24,219 bases of DNA from Rhodospirillales bacterium (lineage in GTDB: Bacteria > Pseudomonadota > Alphaproteobacteria > ATCC43930 > CGMCC-115725): positions 1-24,219 of the forward strand of contig JAATGI010000154.1 in assembly GCA_015654725.1 (NCBI GenBank). Reading direction: 5' to 3'. Positions 22,812-24,219 of this stretch are shown here, piece by piece (positions within the stretch are counted from its first letter, which is position 1; every line of letters starts with the position of its first letter). The position numbers and the translations under genes were made by a program. The notes beneath the pieces were generated by a model that saw only the letters and a program-made list of their open reading frames with translations, ran no database searches and had not been told where the DNA came from.

Positions 22812-22829
22812 GGTAACACTTGTGTTACC
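22812..22829. promoter_or_regulatory. palindrome in the promoter region of the second toxin-antitoxin pair
   Basis: GGTAACAC-tt-GTGTTACC is a perfect 8+8 inverted repeat that ends 7 bases before the toxin ATG and begins 5 bases after the upstream stop. A possible -35 (TTGATT at 22803) precedes it, with a weak TACCTA or CCTAAT as -10. It is the expected kind of site for the antitoxin protein to repress its own operon. Confidence 0.65.
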
Positions 22830-22836
22830 TAATGCG

Positions 22837-23166
22837 ATGCTTGAGTTGCGTTACTACCTGGCCGCGGACGGGCGAAGTCCTTTCGCCAATTGGTTCGCGG
22901 CGCTCGATCCCGCCGCGCGCGCCAAAGTCTCGGTCGGCCTTGTGCGCCTGGAACAAGGAAATCTGTCGAACGTCAAACCGGTCGGCGAGAGCGTGCTCGA
23001 ATATCGGGTCAATTTTGGGCCAGGCTACCGAATCTACTTCGGCCGCGACGGTCAGGTGCTCGTCATTTTGCTGATCGGCGGCACGAAGAAACGTCAACAG
23101 CGCGACATCTCGGCGGCCAAGGCAATGTGGTCAGACTACAAGCGCCGCGCGCGTGGCGCCGGTTGA
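22837..23166 (+). CDS. RelE/HigB-like toxin (HI1419/Gp49 type)
   Basis: 109 residues from ATG at 22837. A GTG at 22822 is in frame, but lies inside the palindrome and would add five residues without family match. ELRYYLAADGRSPFANWFAA at the start, ESVLEYRVNFGPGYRIYFGR in the middle and LLIGGTKKRQQRDISAAKAM near the end are typical of the addiction-module killer family. It is expected to cleave mRNA on ribosomes. The antitoxin gene starts 12 bases after its stop. Confidence 0.9.
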   Translation: MLELRYYLAADGRSPFANWFAALDPAARAKVSVGLVRLEQGNLSNVKPVGESVLEYRVNFGPGYRIYFGRDGQVLVILLIGGTKKRQQRDISAAKAMWSDYKRRARGAG

Positions 23167-23178
23167 AAGGAGTGAAGC

Positions 23179-23496
23179 ATGGCTGTGACGCGTAGTTTCA
23201 AGGAACTCGTTCAAGAGCACGTCGCCGCGGATCCGGCATTCGCCGAAGCGCTGCTGCGCGAAGGCATCGACAGCTTGCTCCAGGGCGATATCGATACCGG
23301 CAAGGCGGTTTTGCGCGATTATATCAAGGCGACCGTCGGCTTCGAAAAGCTCGGTCAAGCGACCGGCACCCAGCCGAAAAGCCTCATTCGCATGTTCGGT
23401 CCGCGCGGCAATCCTCAGGCCCGAAACCTGTTCAACGTTCTCGGCTATTTGCAAAAGCGCGCGGGTCTGGAATTGCGCGTCGCGAAGGCACCATAG
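23179..23496 (+). CDS. HTH antitoxin of the HI1420 type
   Basis: 105 residues. FKELVQEHVAADPAFAEALL at the N-terminus, DIDTGKAVLRDYIKATVGFE, and the DNA-binding helix pair around KLGQATGTQPKSLIRMFGPR (about 56-75) with NLFNVLGYLQKRAGLEL after it are the usual antidote protein pattern. AAGGAG lies 6 bases before ATG. It pairs with the toxin just upstream and probably binds the palindrome at 22812. Confidence 0.9.
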   Translation: MAVTRSFKELVQEHVAADPAFAEALLREGIDSLLQGDIDTGKAVLRDYIKATVGFEKLGQATGTQPKSLIRMFGPRGNPQARNLFNVLGYLQKRAGLELRVAKAP

Positions 23497-23532
23497 GAGC
23501 CGGAGCCGCAAATATCTCTCGCGTCTCCGCCG

Positions 23533-24219
23533 ATGAAACCGCACCAGCCCGCTGATCCGGCCGATAACGGTTTTCAGCGGCTCCTGAGCCGCGAGGTCGT
23601 GCGCAGCGAACGGCGGCGCATGCTGGATCTCGCCGGGGTCTTTGCCGTCATTCTTGCCGCCGCCTTGGCAGTTCTGGCGCTGGCACCGGGCTTCACCGCC
23701 ACGATCTTTCACGGACCGATTCCGTGGCGCCTGCCGGTTTCCGTATTCGTGCCGTTCATCGCCTATGAGCTGCTCGCGGCCGGCGTTCTCACCCGGCTGG
23801 CGCACAGGGGCCGGGCGTTTCCGACGGTGGGTCGCTTCGTCAACACCCTGATCGAAACCAGTTTCCCGACCCTGTTGATCTATCTTCTGGCGGCGGAATA
23901 TGTCGATCCGTCGGCCGCCTTCACGTCCTGGCCATCTCAGCTCTATTTCCTGTTCATTGTCCTATCGACGATGCGGCTCGATTTCGTGCTGTCGGCCTTC
24001 ACCGGCGCGGTTGCCGCCGTGGAATCGTTCGCGCTGGCCTATGTCATGCTGCACCTGACGTGGCGCGCGAGCGATCTCAACCACGGGATCGGCTTTCACC
24101 TGACGCGAAGCGTGGTGCTGCTCGGCGCCGGGCTGCTCGCGGGTACGGTCGGGCGGACGATCAAAAGCTATTTCGCCCGCGCGCTTGACGCCGCCTCGGC
24201 CCGCGACCGCGTCACCAAC
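23533..24219 (+). CDS. polytopic membrane protein, probable N-terminal half of a class III adenylate/guanylate cyclase (3' end cut)
   Basis: The frame runs open from ATG at 23533 to the window end (229 codons). A charged cytoplasmic start (RLLSREVVRSERRRMLDLAG) is followed by about six membrane helices (roughly residues 37-58, 66-88, 108-123, 135-155, 158-176 and 193-210). A helix KSYFARALDAASARDRVTN then ends at the window edge. That helix is like the linker which, in many alphaproteobacterial cyclases, leads into NLFGQHVS and the catalytic domain. The catalytic part is not in view, so the cyclase call is inference; a GGDEF or kinase output is possible. No strong ribosome-binding site was seen. 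Confidence 0.62.
   Translation, partial: MKPHQPADPADNGFQRLLSREVVRSERRRMLDLAGVFAVILAAALAVLALAPGFTATIFHGPIPWRLPVSVFVPFIAYELLAAGVLTRLAHRGRAFPTVGRFVNTLIETSFPTLLIYLLAAEYVDPSAAFTSWPSQLYFLFIVLSTMRLDFVLSAFTGAVAAVESFALAYVMLHLTWRASDLNHGIGFHLTRSVVLLGAGLLAGTVGRTIKSYFARALDAASARDRVTN

Overview
The window is about 24 kb of GC-rich bacterial DNA and reads as the chromosome of an alphaproteobacterium, probably of the Hyphomicrobiales/Rhodospirillales type. The grounds are the gene families present (SYLF protein, LivJ-like and PstS binding proteins, MetE-like protein next to a LigB-type dioxygenase, many SDRs), strong GC3 bias that opens long antisense frames, and paired-hairpin intergenic repeats of the kind common in that class. 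No rRNA, tRNA, IS transposase, integrase or CRISPR array was seen. Both edges cut genes.

Layout. 1-669 (-): secreted SYLF protein, 3' end missing. 821-3025 (-): operon of ABC ATPase, ABC-2 permease and histidine phosphatase. 3176-4378 (+): periplasmic LivJ-like binding protein without its permease. 4548-5576 (-): PstS with its own terminator and no pstCAB beside it. 5834-5896 (+): lysine-rich 20-residue micro-ORF followed by three hairpins. 6038-7825 (-): cyclic-nucleotide-binding/patatin phospholipase. About 7830-7896 (+): candidate small RNA with a CCTCCC linker and an intrinsic terminator. 7899-8585 (-): SDR whose catalytic Tyr is Phe. 8661-9725 (+): gentisate 1,2-dioxygenase. 9738-10307 (-): HAD-like phosphatase with no canonical start codon. 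10453-11739: ArsR/SRPBCC operon divergent from a second SRPBCC gene around one operator. 11811-15118 (+): GST, two tandem SDR paralogues and a luciferase-like flavin oxidoreductase. 15143-17198 (+): LemA and two TPM-domain proteins. 17217-17390: nested repeat.

The right third is the most accessory-looking part. A higB-higA toxin-antitoxin pair (17447-18047, reading left) and a RelE-like toxin/HTH antitoxin pair (22837-23496, reading right) bracket a divergent cassette: metE-like, class III extradiol dioxygenase and RidA-family deaminase on the minus strand, and an NDP-forming acyl-CoA synthetase-like protein on the plus strand. An imperfect inverted repeat lies in their shared promoter region. 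I infer ring cleavage of an unknown aromatic, perhaps amino- or methoxy-substituted, followed by hydrolytic deamination and CoA chemistry. The synthetase-like protein appears to lack most of its ATP-grasp domain, so it may not be a normal ligase. After the second toxin-antitoxin pair comes the membrane half of a probable class III nucleotide cyclase, cut by the window end.

Four copies of one paired-hairpin repeat (10339, 15767, 17271, 19611) are scattered between genes. One supplies the probable start codon of a TPM gene, and one lies inside a longer inverted repeat. All assignments come from reading translations and motifs by eye, with no database search behind them.
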